This document shows positions 17,813 through 39,419 of a stretch of 64,000 nucleotides of DNA, one piece after another. How positions within the stretch are numbered: the stretch's first letter is position 1; each line of letters opens with the position of its first letter. Made by a program: the position numbers and the translations under genes. The DNA is from Pseudomonas sp. A-RE-19 (GTDB lineage: Bacteria > Pseudomonadota > Gammaproteobacteria > Pseudomonadales > Pseudomonadaceae), in assembly GCF_019956555.1 (NCBI RefSeq), contig NZ_JAHBDQ010000002.1:142538-206537 (forward strand). The letters run 5' to 3'. The notes under the pieces are model-generated. The model was not told where the DNA came from. It ran no database searches and saw nothing but the letters and a program-made list of their open reading frames with translations.

Positions 17813-17901
17813 GCCGTCTATCTCGGCAGGAAACTGGCTAAGTTGGCGAAACCGCCTAGCTTGAATGCATTGATTAGTTTTTTCGGGGAGTGGCTGTCTT
17901 G

Positions 17902-18699
17902 ATGTCTTCACCAATTCGAACGGCGTCGCGGCTTTTGCTGGCGGCGCTTGCAGTGTGCTGGGTGTTGCCGTCTCAGGCCGCACAACTGGTGCGGGTCGGT
18001 GCCGCGCATTTTCCGCCTTATACCGTGCGCCCGGAGTCCGGCGCCGATACCGGTCTGCTGCCGCAGCTGGTAGAAGCGCTGAATCAGCTGCAAACCGACT
18101 ATCAGTTTGTGCTGGTGCCCACCTCCATTCCTCGACGTTTCAACGACTTCAAGGAAGGCCGGGTCGATATGGCGATTTTCGAGAACCCGGACTGGGGCTG
18201 GAAGGACATTGCGCATACCGACGTCGACATGGGCCTGGAAGATGCAGAAATCTTTGTCGCGCAGAAGAAACCCGATCGCGATGAGAATTACTTCAAGGAC
18301 CTGGCGGGCAAGCGCCTGGCACTGTACAGCGGCTATCACTACGAGTTTGCCAATTTCAATGCCGACCCCAAGTATCTGGCCGACACCTACAACGCCACGC
18401 TGACCTATTCCCACGACAGTAACCTGCTGATGGTGCTGCGCGGGCGAGCAGACGTTGCCTTGGTGACACGTTCCTATCTGAGCGATTACCTGCTGCGTAA
18501 CGAGACAGTCGGCGAGCAGTTGCTGGTGTCGCAACGCATCGATCAGGTCTATCACCATTACGCGCTGATTCGCCCGCAGGCGCCGATTACTGGCGAAGCC
18601 TTCGGCAAGTTGCTGCAAGGCCTGCGAAACAACGGCCAGATGCTGAAGATTTTCGACCCCTACAAAATTGCCCTGGTGCCGGTGGGCAAAAAAACCTGA
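17902..18699 (+). CDS. Periplasmic solute-binding protein family 3 (stand-alone)
   Basis: A Sec signal peptide (about residues 1-27, RLLLAALAVCWVLPSQAA) precedes an SBP_bac_3-type domain of about 235 residues (LVRVGAAHFPPYTVRP; DTGLLPQLVEALNQ; GRVDMAIFENPDW; GKRLALYSGYHYEF; RGRADVALVTRSYL). Such proteins bind amino acids or act as signalling modules. No permease or ATPase gene is adjacent, so it may be an orphan binding protein. The start is probably ATG at 17902 after GGGGAG; a GTG at 17890 overlaps that site. The ligand is unknown. Confidence 0.8.
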   Translation: MSSPIRTASRLLLAALAVCWVLPSQAAQLVRVGAAHFPPYTVRPESGADTGLLPQLVEALNQLQTDYQFVLVPTSIPRRFNDFKEGRVDMAIFENPDWGWKDIAHTDVDMGLEDAEIFVAQKKPDRDENYFKDLAGKRLALYSGYHYEFANFNADPKYLADTYNATLTYSHDSNLLMVLRGRADVALVTRSYLSDYLLRNETVGEQLLVSQRIDQVYHHYALIRPQAPITGEAFGKLLQGLRNNGQMLKIFDPYKIALVPVGKKT

Positions 18700-18799
18700 A
18701 GCGGGCGATGGGTCGCGCATTTTGGCGACGGTGCTTAAATTATCTGCCCCGGCTCACGTCACATCGTTGAACTGTCGACGATTACCGTGAGCCCCTCCC

Positions 18800-19813
18800 A
18801 TGTCCAATCTGAATGACCTGACCACCCTGGCATTGCCGTCAGGCAGCCGTCTTGTAGCCGATGAAACCGCAAGCCGCCTGAGCCTCAGCCTGCTAGGGCA
18901 GCCGCTGATCGAGTTGCGGCTGACCCGCGAGCCCGAGTTGCACCTGTGGCTGGAGGAGCGCTTCGACCGCCCGGACGGCCAGGCTTTCTGGGCGGCCTGT
19001 TATTGGCTGTTTGCCCGTGATCCGGCTTGCCAGCGGCTGACCTGGCACCTCGATGAGATGCCCACGCAAGCCTTGCTCAGCGGATTGCTGATCCCCACCG
19101 ACGTTACCGCTCAGTATCGTTGCGAGCGCACGTTGTTCTGGCAATTGCCTCAGCCTTGGCTGGGTGAATCGCGCACCGGCAGCTATCCGCAGCAAATGGT
19201 CATCAGTGGCGGTAAGCGCCATCCATTGCGTGCGGTCAAACCCCGGGGTGAAGTCTATCGACGCTTCGATGCGCGGCTCGGCGCGTGGGTTTCCTTGCGC
19301 ACGGTAGAAATCGAGCATGACCTGGCGCGCTTCAACCGCTGGCAAAACAGCCCGCGTGTGGCGAATTTCTGGCAGGAGGAGGGCAGTCTCGAAAAACATC
19401 GGGAATACCTGAGCAAGCTCCAAGCTGATCCGCACACACTGACACTGATCGGTTGCTTCGATGATCAGCCGTTTGCCTATTTCGAAGCCTATTGGGCCAA
19501 GGAAGATCGCATTGCGCCGTTCTATGACGCCGGCGATTACGACCGTGGCATTCACATGCTGGTGGGCGAAGAGCATCACCGTGGCCCGCATAAAGTGGCG
19601 AGTTGGTTATCGGCGCTGGTGCATTACCTGTTTCTTGATGATCCACGCACTCAACGGGTGGTCGCCGAGCCTCGCGCCGACAACGCGAAGATGATCGGGC
19701 ATCTGCACAACCAGTGTTTTCACTGTGAAAAAGAGTTCGACTTCCCGCACAAGCGCGCGGCGTTGATGATGCTGGGGCGTGAGCGGTTTTTTGATCGGTG
19801 TTCGTTGGCTTGA
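18800..19813 (+). CDS. pvdYII: Siderophore-type GNAT acyltransferase, PvdYII-like
   Basis: A 337-residue GNAT protein of the AlcB/IucB family, which acetylates hydroxylated amines in siderophores. The C-terminal half carries the signature: ARFNRWQNSPRVANFWQEEG, then IGCFDDQPFAYFEAYWAKED, AGDYDRGIHMLVGE and RVVAEPRADNAKM. The N-terminal 150 residues are the usual extra domain. It lies beside pvdS and pvdL, as the gene called pvdYII does in other fluorescent pseudomonads, where it is proposed to acetylate N5-hydroxyornithine. That substrate is inferred from context. A weak hairpin (19823-19846) and a REPIN follow. Confidence 0.78.
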   Translation: MSNLNDLTTLALPSGSRLVADETASRLSLSLLGQPLIELRLTREPELHLWLEERFDRPDGQAFWAACYWLFARDPACQRLTWHLDEMPTQALLSGLLIPTDVTAQYRCERTLFWQLPQPWLGESRTGSYPQQMVISGGKRHPLRAVKPRGEVYRRFDARLGAWVSLRTVEIEHDLARFNRWQNSPRVANFWQEEGSLEKHREYLSKLQADPHTLTLIGCFDDQPFAYFEAYWAKEDRIAPFYDAGDYDRGIHMLVGEEHHRGPHKVASWLSALVHYLFLDDPRTQRVVAEPRADNAKMIGHLHNQCFHCEKEFDFPHKRAALMMLGRERFFDRCSLA

Positions 19814-19850
19814 TGCGTAAGGCTCAAGACTTGCTTTGGTCTTGAGTCAG

Positions 19851-19947
19851 CCATCGCGAGCAGGCTCGCTCCCACATTGAATCTCCTGTGAACACATAAT
19901 TTGTGAACACCAAAAATAGAATGTGGGAGCGAGCCTGCTCGCGATGG
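19851..19947. repeat. REPIN (28-bp perfect arms)
   Basis: Arms 19851-19878 and 19920-19947 are perfect inverted copies of the CGCGAGCAGGCTCGC class, with a 41-base AT-rich centre. It lies between the convergent pvdYII and pvdS genes. Confidence 0.95.
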
Positions 19948-19967
19948 GGGCGCCGAGATTTCAGATA

Positions 19968-20516
19968 TTAACGGCGCACGAAGGTATCCGCACGATTGCC
20001 CGACACCTTGCGGCAATGCACCAGTGCATCACGAATCATGAAGTTCACCAGGGTTGGCGAGACGCCGAGTTCCTTGGCGATGTCTTTTTGCGGCACGCCG
20101 TGCAGGCGGTACATCTCGAAGGCATAACGGGTGCGGTTGGGCAGCTCCGTCAGCGCATCGGCAATGTTTTCCAGGGTCGAGAAATTGATGTGCGAGGTTT
20201 CCGGCGAAGCGCCCTGAATCACCACGTTCAGGCCTTCCTCTTCCGGGCCCGAATACTTCTGCTCCAGCGCCTGCTTGCGGTAATGATCGATCGCCAGGTT
20301 GCGCACGATCTGGAACAGGTAGCTGAGCTGCGCCTTGATTGACGAGGTGATCTGCGGCGCCGATTGCAAGCGGAAGAACGCATCCTGCACCACGTCTTCG
20401 GCGCGTGATCGGCAGCCGGTAATGCGGGCGGCAATTTTGACCAGAATCAGTCGGTTGTCGACGAAGGCCTGAAGTAGCGGTGAATCGCACCTGCTTGTGG
20501 ATACTTGTTCCGTCAT
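19968..20516 (-). CDS. pvdS: Extracytoplasmic-function sigma factor PvdS
   Basis: Iron-starvation sigma factor, 182 residues, that directs RNA polymerase to pyoverdine promoters. Region 2 is at about residues 15-90 (ARITGCRSRAEDVVQDAFFR and YLFQIVRNLAIDHYRKQ), and region 4 at about 120-175 (LTELPNRTRYAFEMYRLHG then QKDIAKELGVSPTLVNFMI). The N-terminal MTEQVSTSRCDSPLL matches the PvdS type and not FpvI. The start ATG is at 20516. A Fur-box-like site (20601-20619) lies 85 bases upstream, which fits Fur repression. It is divergent from pvdL, one of its targets. The anti-sigma protein FpvR is not in the window. Confidence 0.95.
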   Translation of the reverse strand: MTEQVSTSRCDSPLLQAFVDNRLILVKIAARITGCRSRAEDVVQDAFFRLQSAPQITSSIKAQLSYLFQIVRNLAIDHYRKQALEQKYSGPEEEGLNVVIQGASPETSHINFSTLENIADALTELPNRTRYAFEMYRLHGVPQKDIAKELGVSPTLVNFMIRDALVHCRKVSGNRADTFVRR

Positions 20517-20600
20517 TGGAAATCACCTTGCTGCAAATAGGGTCGTGGACGACAGGGGGGCGGAGTCGTCCTGAACATCGAGCGACAAATTAGGTTGAAT

Positions 20601-20619
20601 GATAATGATTGTCAATTGA
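20601..20619 (-). promoter_or_regulatory. Fur box of pvdS
   Basis: The 19-mer GATAATGATTGTCAATTGA matches 13 of 19 positions of the GATAATGATAATCATTATC Fur consensus, with the first nine identical. It sits in an AT-rich patch 85 bases before the pvdS ATG, the expected place for iron-dependent repression. Confidence 0.75.
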
Positions 20620-20716
20620 GAAATAGAATTGATTCCCATCGAAAGAGCAGCATGAGAACCGCGACACGCTGACTCGCCTACTGACCGCAAGCCTGCTGGC
20701 GCTCAAGCCTGGCGAC

Positions 20717-20741
20717 TAATTATTTCAAGACCTCATCCGTT
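20717..20741 (+). promoter_or_regulatory. PvdS-dependent promoter (IS box) of pvdL
   Basis: TAATT (20717-20721), 16 bases, then CGTT (20738-20741), compared with the PvdS consensus TAAAT-N16/17-CGT: one mismatch in the -35 element and an ideal spacer. It points to pvdL, whose ATG lies about 150 bases downstream. Confidence 0.78.
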
Positions 20742-20894
20742 CTCATTGGTGAATGGCTGCGGGCGCAAGCCCCGCCAAAAACAGCATTCCCAAGCCTTGC
20801 GCGGTCGGCGAAGACCGCGTCCTGCATGCCCATGAACGGGTGTGACGTACGAAAACCGATTCCACTTGCAAGCCGAATTCAGGCAGGAAACCTC

Positions 20895-33878
<12,984 letters not shown>

Positions 33879-33902
33879 TTCTTTAGCGTCGGTGAGGGCC
33901 TA

Positions 33903-33980
33903 TTCGCGGGCAAGCCTCGCTCCTACGGTATTGTGTCGATCAATCGACGCGGACCTGTAGGAGCGAGGCTTGCCCGTGAA
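33903..33980. repeat. REPIN (24-bp arms, one mismatch)
   Basis: Arms 33903-33926 and 33957-33980 differ at one base (CGCG versus CGTG). This copy uses the variant GTAGGAGCGAGGCTTGCCC. It lies between pvdL and the hydrolase gene. Confidence 0.9.
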
Positions 33981-34084
33981 GGCGTCATCACAGACACCAC
34001 AAAGCTCCGGGTTGACTGCCGGTCCCATGCGGCTCAGTCTTCCTGTGTTTTTTAATGGATCCGATTTCACCAGGGAGACAGTCA

Positions 34085-34897
34085 ATGCCCTTCGTAACGG
34101 TTGATGGACAAGCGCTTCACTACATGGATCAAGGCACAGGCCCTGCGGTTCTGCTGGCCGGCAGTTACCTGTGGGACCAGGCCATGTGGGCGCCACAGAT
34201 TGCGGCGCTGTCGCAGCAACACCGGGTCATCGCCCTGGACTTGTGGGGCCATGGTGAATCCGGGCGGATGCCCGAGTGCACGACATCGCTGGATGACGTG
34301 GCGCGTCAGGCACTGGCCTTGCTCGATCATCTGGACATCGATCGCGTCACGCTGGTCGGTCTTTCGGTGGGTGGCATGTGGGGCGTTCGGCTGGCGCTGT
34401 CCGCGCCGCAGCGGCTCAACGGTCTGGTGCTGATGGACACCTACGTCGGCGTCGAACCGGAACCGACCCGCCAATACTATTTCTCGCTGTTCAAGCAGAT
34501 CGAAGACACCGGTGTGATCTCGCCGCAGCTGCTCGACATCATTGTGCCGATCTTCTTCCGTCCGGGCATCGATCCACAGTCTGCGCTGTATCAGGATTTC
34601 CGCGCCAGACTGGCTGCGCTACCGGCCGATCGTCTGCGTGAAAGCATCGTGCCGATGGGGCGGATTACCTTTGGTCGTGATGATCTGTTGCCGCGCCTGG
34701 GTGAACTGAACCCTGAAACCACGCTGTTGATGTGCGGCGATCAGGACAAACCGCGTCCGCCGTCGGAAACCGAAGAAATGGCTGAGTTGATCGGTTGTCC
34801 GTACGTGCTGGTGCCGGAGGCGGGGCATATCTCCAATCTGGAGAACCCGCAGTTTGTTACAGACTCGCTGTTGAAGTTTTTGGCTGAGAGAACTTAG
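34085..34897 (+). CDS. Alpha/beta-fold hydrolase
   Basis: A 270-residue cytoplasmic hydrolase of the alpha/beta fold. The nucleophile elbow is GLSVGGMWG (Ser about residue 95). The early strand HRVIALDLWGHGES is typical of ester or haloalkane-type hydrolases, a catalytic acid is likely in LLMCGDQDKPRP, and the catalytic His is in VPEAGHISNLENP. No signal peptide is visible. The ATG at 34085 has GGGAG 7 bases upstream. It follows pvdL on the same strand after a REPIN, so it may have its own promoter; a pyoverdine role is possible but not shown. The substrate is unknown. Confidence 0.82.
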   Translation: MPFVTVDGQALHYMDQGTGPAVLLAGSYLWDQAMWAPQIAALSQQHRVIALDLWGHGESGRMPECTTSLDDVARQALALLDHLDIDRVTLVGLSVGGMWGVRLALSAPQRLNGLVLMDTYVGVEPEPTRQYYFSLFKQIEDTGVISPQLLDIIVPIFFRPGIDPQSALYQDFRARLAALPADRLRESIVPMGRITFGRDDLLPRLGELNPETTLLMCGDQDKPRPPSETEEMAELIGCPYVLVPEAGHISNLENPQFVTDSLLKFLAERT

Positions 34898-34913
34898 TCG
34901 ATTTTAATGGCCT

Positions 34914-34979
34914 CATCGCGAGCAGGCTCGCTCCCACAGGTGATCGCATATCCCTGTGGGAGCGAGCCTGCTCGCGATG
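34914..34979. repeat. REPIN (27-bp perfect arms)
   Basis: Arms 34914-34940 and 34953-34979 are perfect inverted copies with a 12-base loop. It lies between the convergent hydrolase and dsbG genes, 12 bases before the dsbG stop. Confidence 0.95.
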
Positions 34980-34991
34980 GGGGCGGTGGGA

Positions 34992-35759
34992 TTATTTAGG
35001 CCCGAGAATCTTCACCAACTTGTCTGGCGACGGCGCGCCTTGCTGTTGTTGCAGCTGGCCCTTGTCATCCATGTAGAAAATCGCCGGGGTGGCGGCCAGT
35101 TCCAGGTCTTCCATCAACTTCATGTTCGCCGCGAATTTCGCCTGAATCGCCGGTGGCACGTCTTTCAGCGCCTTGAGCGAACTGTCCTTGCCGGATTTCT
35201 CGTGCTCTTCCAAGGCTTTCTGCGGGTCCTTGGCGGCCAGCAGCGCGGCGGATTTGCCTGGGCTGTCTTCGCGAATGATGCCCACCATGATGTGCCGCAA
35301 CTGCACCTTGCCCGCCGTCACCCACGGCCGCGCCTGTTCCCAGAACATGTTGCAGTACGGGCAATTCGGGTCACTGAACAGGTAGACGATTCGCGGTGCA
35401 TCCTTGTTGCCGTCACCGATCCAGTTGCTCGCTTCCATCTTGCCCCAGATTTCCTTGGCCATTGGCGCATACACCAGTTTCTGCAACGGCGCGCTGCTCA
35501 GGTCATTGCCTTCGGCGTCGTACAGGTTACCCAGCAACACATGTTTGCCGTCCGGGGTGAGATAGAGCGCCATGCCGCGGTTCTGGTATTGCGCCGCGTA
35601 GCCGCGCAGACCGTCGGGGGCGTCGAACTGGCCGACGATTTTCGCGCCCTTGGCTTCGATCTTCTTGATCGCTTCAGGCAATTCTTCGGCCTGTACCAAC
35701 GGCAGGTGCAGCAACGCAGCACCCAGGGTCAACGTCAGCAGGTGGCGGAGGCGAGGCAT
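34992..35759 (-). CDS. dsbG: Periplasmic disulfide isomerase DsbG
   Basis: Thioredoxin-fold disulfide isomerase or sulfenic-acid reductase of 255 residues. It has a Sec signal peptide (residues about 1-24), an N-terminal dimerisation domain (ELPEAIKKIEAKGAKIVGQF), a linker, and the catalytic domain with active site SDPNCPYCNMFWEQ (CPYC, as in E. coli DsbG). The cis-Pro loop is AATPAIFYM. The ATG at 35759 has AAGGAA; its first 25 bases overlap the end of the upstream dsbE-like gene. DsbD, encoded two genes upstream, would keep it reduced. Confidence 0.93.
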   Translation of the reverse strand: MPRLRHLLTLTLGAALLHLPLVQAEELPEAIKKIEAKGAKIVGQFDAPDGLRGYAAQYQNRGMALYLTPDGKHVLLGNLYDAEGNDLSSAPLQKLVYAPMAKEIWGKMEASNWIGDGNKDAPRIVYLFSDPNCPYCNMFWEQARPWVTAGKVQLRHIMVGIIREDSPGKSAALLAAKDPQKALEEHEKSGKDSSLKALKDVPPAIQAKFAANMKLMEDLELAATPAIFYMDDKGQLQQQQGAPSPDKLVKILGPK

Positions 35760-36601
35760 GGCAGTTTCCTTGAAGGCGTGGCCGAGGTGGCCGGGTTCGG
35801 GGTGTCGAAGTTTTCCAGGGCGCGGGCCAGGCTGGCTTCAGAGAGCTCGCCCAGATGGCTGCCCAGCAGGTGCCCATCGGGGCTATAGAACAGCGTAGTC
35901 GGCAATGCCATGGAACCCACGGCATGACTCAATCGACCGCTGCCGTCAAACAGCACATTAGTCAGACTCAAACCCTGGGTCTCGAGGAAGGTGCTGACGC
36001 TCTGCATGCTTTCGGCCTGATTGACGAACAGAAAGGTCAGGTCCGGGCGTTGTTGCTGGGCGTTTTCCAGCACCGGCATTTCCCGGCGGCACGGCGGGCA
36101 CCAGGTGGCCCAAAGGTTGATCACCAGCGGACCGCCCTGATAGTCGCTCAGCTGCACGGTTTGGCCGGCGGCATTGCGCAGGGTGATCTGCGGCAGGCGC
36201 GTGCCTTGTTCGTAAAGACTCAGGGAGAACGTTGCCAGCAACCAGAACGCCAGACCACTGACCACGCCAAAGCCCAACGGCCGGCGCAGGCCCGGGCGAC
36301 GCCAGCCTCGATATAACGCGGCGAGCAACAGTACGAGCACCCCCGGCCAGGCGAGGAAACCGCCATCGCGCAGGTCGATGATCTGCCACGGATCGTTGCG
36401 ATAGTGCGCCCAGTAGGCGATCACGAAACCGACCCGGGCCGCCAGCATGCCCAGCAGGAACAGGCTGAACAGCACCGACTCCGGGTTCTCGCCGCCGCGC
36501 TTGGCCACCCGCCAGCCGACAAAAGTCGCCAGCGCCAGGGCACTGATCAGCAGCAGGTGATTAAGCGCGATGGCAAAGGTGCCGAGGGTAAAGGTCAGCA
36601 T
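35735..36601 (-). CDS. dsbE: Membrane-tethered TlpA/DsbE-type thiol reductase
   Basis: A 288-residue inner-membrane protein. The first 135 residues hold about four hydrophobic segments and resemble part of a prolipoprotein diacylglyceryl transferase (NPESVLFSLFLLGMLAARVG). The C-terminal 150 residues are a periplasmic thioredoxin-like domain of TlpA/ResA type with active site WATWCPPCRREMP and cis-Pro loop MALPTTLFY. The start ATG shares one base with the dsbD stop (TAATG), and its end overlaps dsbG by 25 bases, so dsbD-dsbE-dsbG is one translation unit. The name dsbE follows the equivalent P. aeruginosa cluster; it is not the CcmG/DsbE of cytochrome c maturation. Confidence 0.82.
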   Translation of the reverse strand: MLTFTLGTFAIALNHLLLISALALATFVGWRVAKRGGENPESVLFSLFLLGMLAARVGFVIAYWAHYRNDPWQIIDLRDGGFLAWPGVLVLLLAALYRGWRRPGLRRPLGFGVVSGLAFWLLATFSLSLYEQGTRLPQITLRNAAGQTVQLSDYQGGPLVINLWATWCPPCRREMPVLENAQQQRPDLTFLFVNQAESMQSVSTFLETQGLSLTNVLFDGSGRLSHAVGSMALPTTLFYSPDGHLLGSHLGELSEASLARALENFDTPNPATSATPSRKLPCLASATC

Positions 36602-38334
36602 TAACGAGCGTCTCGGGTGGTGGTCCAGCGTTGCAGGAAAGTGCCGGCATCGACCTCACCGGTGATGCGCTGGCTGCGGCGCTCGATGCCGTCGGTGCCG
36701 ATCCACAACAGGCTTGGCGGCCCTGGCACTTTATAACGGCCGAGCAGTTCGCGGCTGGCGGCATTGTCGGCGGTGACGTCCAGCCGTAGCAAGCGCACAT
36801 CGCTGAGCGCTTCCAGCACGTGTGGTTTGGCGAAGACCTGTTTCTCCATGACTTTGCACGACACACACCAGTCAGCGTAGTAGTCCAGCAGCACCCACTG
36901 ACCCTGTGCCTTGGCCGCGTCGAGTTCGCGTTGCAGGGCGGCGGGCGCTTTGATCGTCGTGAATGCATCGTGAGCGTTCGGCGCCGCGGTGCCGGTGCGA
37001 CTGGCGCTGTACACCTGCAGCGGCTGATACGGATCGTCACTGCCGCCCGCCGCACCGACCATCAGCAGACTGCCCCACAGGCCCAGCAACAGCGAACTGG
37101 CGCCGAACAATTGCGCGACTCGGCCGAAGCCTTCGGACTGCTTCCAGGCGCTGTAGGCGGCAATCAACAGTAAGGCACCGCACAAACCGACCCACAGCGA
37201 CTCATCCAGCACCGGCCGCAACATCAGTAACGCCGTGGCGAGGAACAGGAAGCCGAACACGCCTTTAAGCAGGTTCATCCACGCGCCGGGTTTGGGCAGG
37301 AAGCGATTGCCGACAGTCACCAGCAACAACAGCGGCACACCGATGCCAATGCCCATGGCGAACAGAATCAGCCCGCCGTGCAGCGCATTGCCGCTCTGTG
37401 CGATGTAGAGCAGGGCGCCCGCCAGCGGCGCGGTCATGCACGGGCCGACCAACAGACCGGACAACGCCCCAAGCACACCTGCACCGATCAGGCTGCCGCC
37501 GCTGCGGCTGCGCGAGGCGTGTTCCAGCCGGTCACGCAGCGCCGCCGGCAATTGCAGTTCGAAGAACCCGAACATCGGCAGCGCCAGCACCACAAACACC
37601 GCTGCAAAAGCACCGAGCAGCCACGGGTTCTGCAGCCATGCCTGAAGGTTTGCCCCTAACAATACCGCCACCACCCCCATCGCTGCGTACACCAACGCCA
37701 TGCAAATCACATAACTGCTGGCCAGCACGAAGCCTCGTCGCGGTGTGGCGCCGCTGCCGACAATCATTCCGGCGAGGATCGGCAGCATCGGCAGCGAACA
37801 AGGCGTGAACGCCAGCAGCAGGCCGAGGCCGAAAAATACCAGCAGACTCCAGCCTGGCGCCCGCTGCTGCAGGTTGCTGGCCAAGGCTTGATCCGGTGCT
37901 TCGCCGTTCATCGCCGCTGCCGCGTTGCCCCCGAGGTCGATGACCCGGGTCTGTGGCGGATAACACAAACCCGCGTCGGCGCAGCCCTGGTAACCGACCT
38001 TGATCTGGCCGCTGGCCGTCGCCGGAATCTTCAACTCCAACCCCTGGCGATAGACCGGTTGCTCACCGAAAAACTCGTCACTGTGGGACTCGCCTTCGGG
38101 CAATGCCGGCGCGTTTTCTGCGGCGAGCCCGTCCAGTTTCAAGCGCTTTTGATACAGGTAATAGCCGTCGGCAATTTGCCAGAACACTTGGGTTTCACCG
38201 GATTCCAGACGTTCGGAGGTGAGCGTGAACGCCTTGTCGACCGGCAGAAACTCAGGTTTCGTGTCAAAAGGATTATTTCCGGCCTGAGCCAGGGCCGACA
38301 CCAGCAGAGCCAGCAACAGAAAAAAATGACGCAT
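36601..38334 (-). CDS. dsbD: Thiol:disulfide interchange protein DsbD
   Basis: Inner-membrane protein that passes electrons from cytoplasmic thioredoxin to periplasmic DsbG and the TlpA-like partner. Its 577 residues contain a signal peptide, an N-terminal immunoglobulin-like domain (residues about 20-145; two Cys in KVGYQGCADAGLCYPP), an eight-helix membrane domain with conserved Cys in FTPCSLPMLPI and VGPCMTAPLAG, and a C-terminal thioredoxin domain with DYYADWCVSCKVME. The ATG at 38334 is preferred to a much longer open frame because it starts the signal peptide and has AGGG nearby. It heads a three-gene operon. Confidence 0.94.
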   Translation of the reverse strand: MRHFFLLLALLVSALAQAGNNPFDTKPEFLPVDKAFTLTSERLESGETQVFWQIADGYYLYQKRLKLDGLAAENAPALPEGESHSDEFFGEQPVYRQGLELKIPATASGQIKVGYQGCADAGLCYPPQTRVIDLGGNAAAAMNGEAPDQALASNLQQRAPGWSLLVFFGLGLLLAFTPCSLPMLPILAGMIVGSGATPRRGFVLASSYVICMALVYAAMGVVAVLLGANLQAWLQNPWLLGAFAAVFVVLALPMFGFFELQLPAALRDRLEHASRSRSGGSLIGAGVLGALSGLLVGPCMTAPLAGALLYIAQSGNALHGGLILFAMGIGIGVPLLLLVTVGNRFLPKPGAWMNLLKGVFGFLFLATALLMLRPVLDESLWVGLCGALLLIAAYSAWKQSEGFGRVAQLFGASSLLLGLWGSLLMVGAAGGSDDPYQPLQVYSASRTGTAAPNAHDAFTTIKAPAALQRELDAAKAQGQWVLLDYYADWCVSCKVMEKQVFAKPHVLEALSDVRLLRLDVTADNAASRELLGRYKVPGPPSLLWIGTDGIERRSQRITGEVDAGTFLQRWTTTRDAR

Positions 38335-38464
38335 GAATGAGACCCTGTCCCTGTGCAAGTGAGGTGCACAGTGGAGGGCGGCGATTAACCAATGATTAAC
38401 CGCCTCCCGCTTATACGTCGACAGGACGAATCTGCACGCTAATGTTTCGGATCTCTGCCGGTAC

Positions 38465-39154
38465 TCAGTCGCGCAACAGCCCGGGCCAGTTGGAGTTAGT
38501 GATGGTGGTCGCACCTTTGATCAACCGGTCTTGCTGGATGTTGTAAATCAAGTACTGGTTGTTGGTCAGAAAGATATACCAGTAGCTGTCTGCGAAAGTC
38601 CGGTCATTTTGTGCGGCAGTGATGATTCGGTCTTTATAGTGCTCCAGTCCGGGCATCGTGTTGTAAGTGATGGCTTCGTGAGTCAGTTTTTGTTTGAGGT
38701 AATTGAAGTTTATATAATGTCCGTCATTCAGAAGGAATTTGAATAACTTTGGATGTCCAGCTATTTGCCACCATGTTCCGGCGACTATTTTGTCGAAATA
38801 CGGGAGGATCGGGGCCCAGATTGAGCTGGCTACCTTGGAAACGTTGGCGACCTTGTCGCTATCCTGATCGTACTTGCACACCATGGGGGTGCCGTCTTTG
38901 GTATAGAACAACCATGCAATATCCTCGTCGGTGCCAGTATTCCAGCCTATCGAAGTAGTCGTGAAGCCAAAGCGCAACTCTTCAATTTGGCTAATGGTGT
39001 CCCACCTGCCGGCGACAGCAGTCGGATATCCTGCCGGCACTTCATGATCGCCAATATTAAATCGAGAGTAGGTGTTTGTGTCCTTGAAGAAGAAAAAAAT
39101 GCGATCCGGGCCCGAGCGCCAGTCAATGGCGACAAAGTTTTTTAATTGTGGCAT
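38465..39154 (-). CDS. Hemopexin-repeat beta-propeller protein
   Basis: A 229-residue protein with no signal peptide or membrane segment. It shows about four repeats of the hemopexin type: FFFFKDTNTYSRFNI...GYPTAVAGRWDTI (residues about 19-55), then IAWLFYTKDGTPMVCKYD, LFKFLLNDGHYINFNY and YWYIFLTNNQYLIYNI, closing NSNWPGLLRD. Alternating aromatic 'x-F-F-K-D-x-Y-x-R-F' strands and the terminal WPGL are family marks. Bacterial hemopexin-repeat proteins exist, for example photopexins, with poorly known roles. Base composition is clearly more AT-rich than the neighbours, and AAGGAC precedes the ATG. It sits between the otherwise divergent dsbD and two-component genes, suggesting later insertion. 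The ligand is unknown. Confidence 0.72.
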   Translation of the reverse strand: MPQLKNFVAIDWRSGPDRIFFFFKDTNTYSRFNIGDHEVPAGYPTAVAGRWDTISQIEELRFGFTTTSIGWNTGTDEDIAWLFYTKDGTPMVCKYDQDSDKVANVSKVASSIWAPILPYFDKIVAGTWWQIAGHPKLFKFLLNDGHYINFNYLKQKLTHEAITYNTMPGLEHYKDRIITAAQNDRTFADSYWYIFLTNNQYLIYNIQQDRLIKGATTITNSNWPGLLRD

Positions 39155-39419
39155 TAATTAAGTCCTTTTAATAAGTATAGATTGGTTAGTTGCGGAATTA
39201 GACTAGCTTGAAGTTGTGATGTGTTGAATTCGATTTATAAGGCATTTTGTTTCGGCTGAATGATTCAACACGACAATGTGTGATTGCTCAGTCAATGGGT
39301 TGACGCGTTTCTGAAAAGACCGATATTCGCAGCCCTGCTTCTCGTCAGTGACGATGCTTGCCATAATTGCGGCTTAATCGTGCTCTGCTTAACTCGCCTT
39401 TTTTGCTTACGGAGCTCCC

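Noticed and set aside
39221..39271. GTGTTGAAT/ATTCAACAC inverted repeat upstream of the two-component genes as an operator
   Set aside because: Nine-base arms 33 bases apart in AT-rich DNA could arise by chance; no second copy seen.
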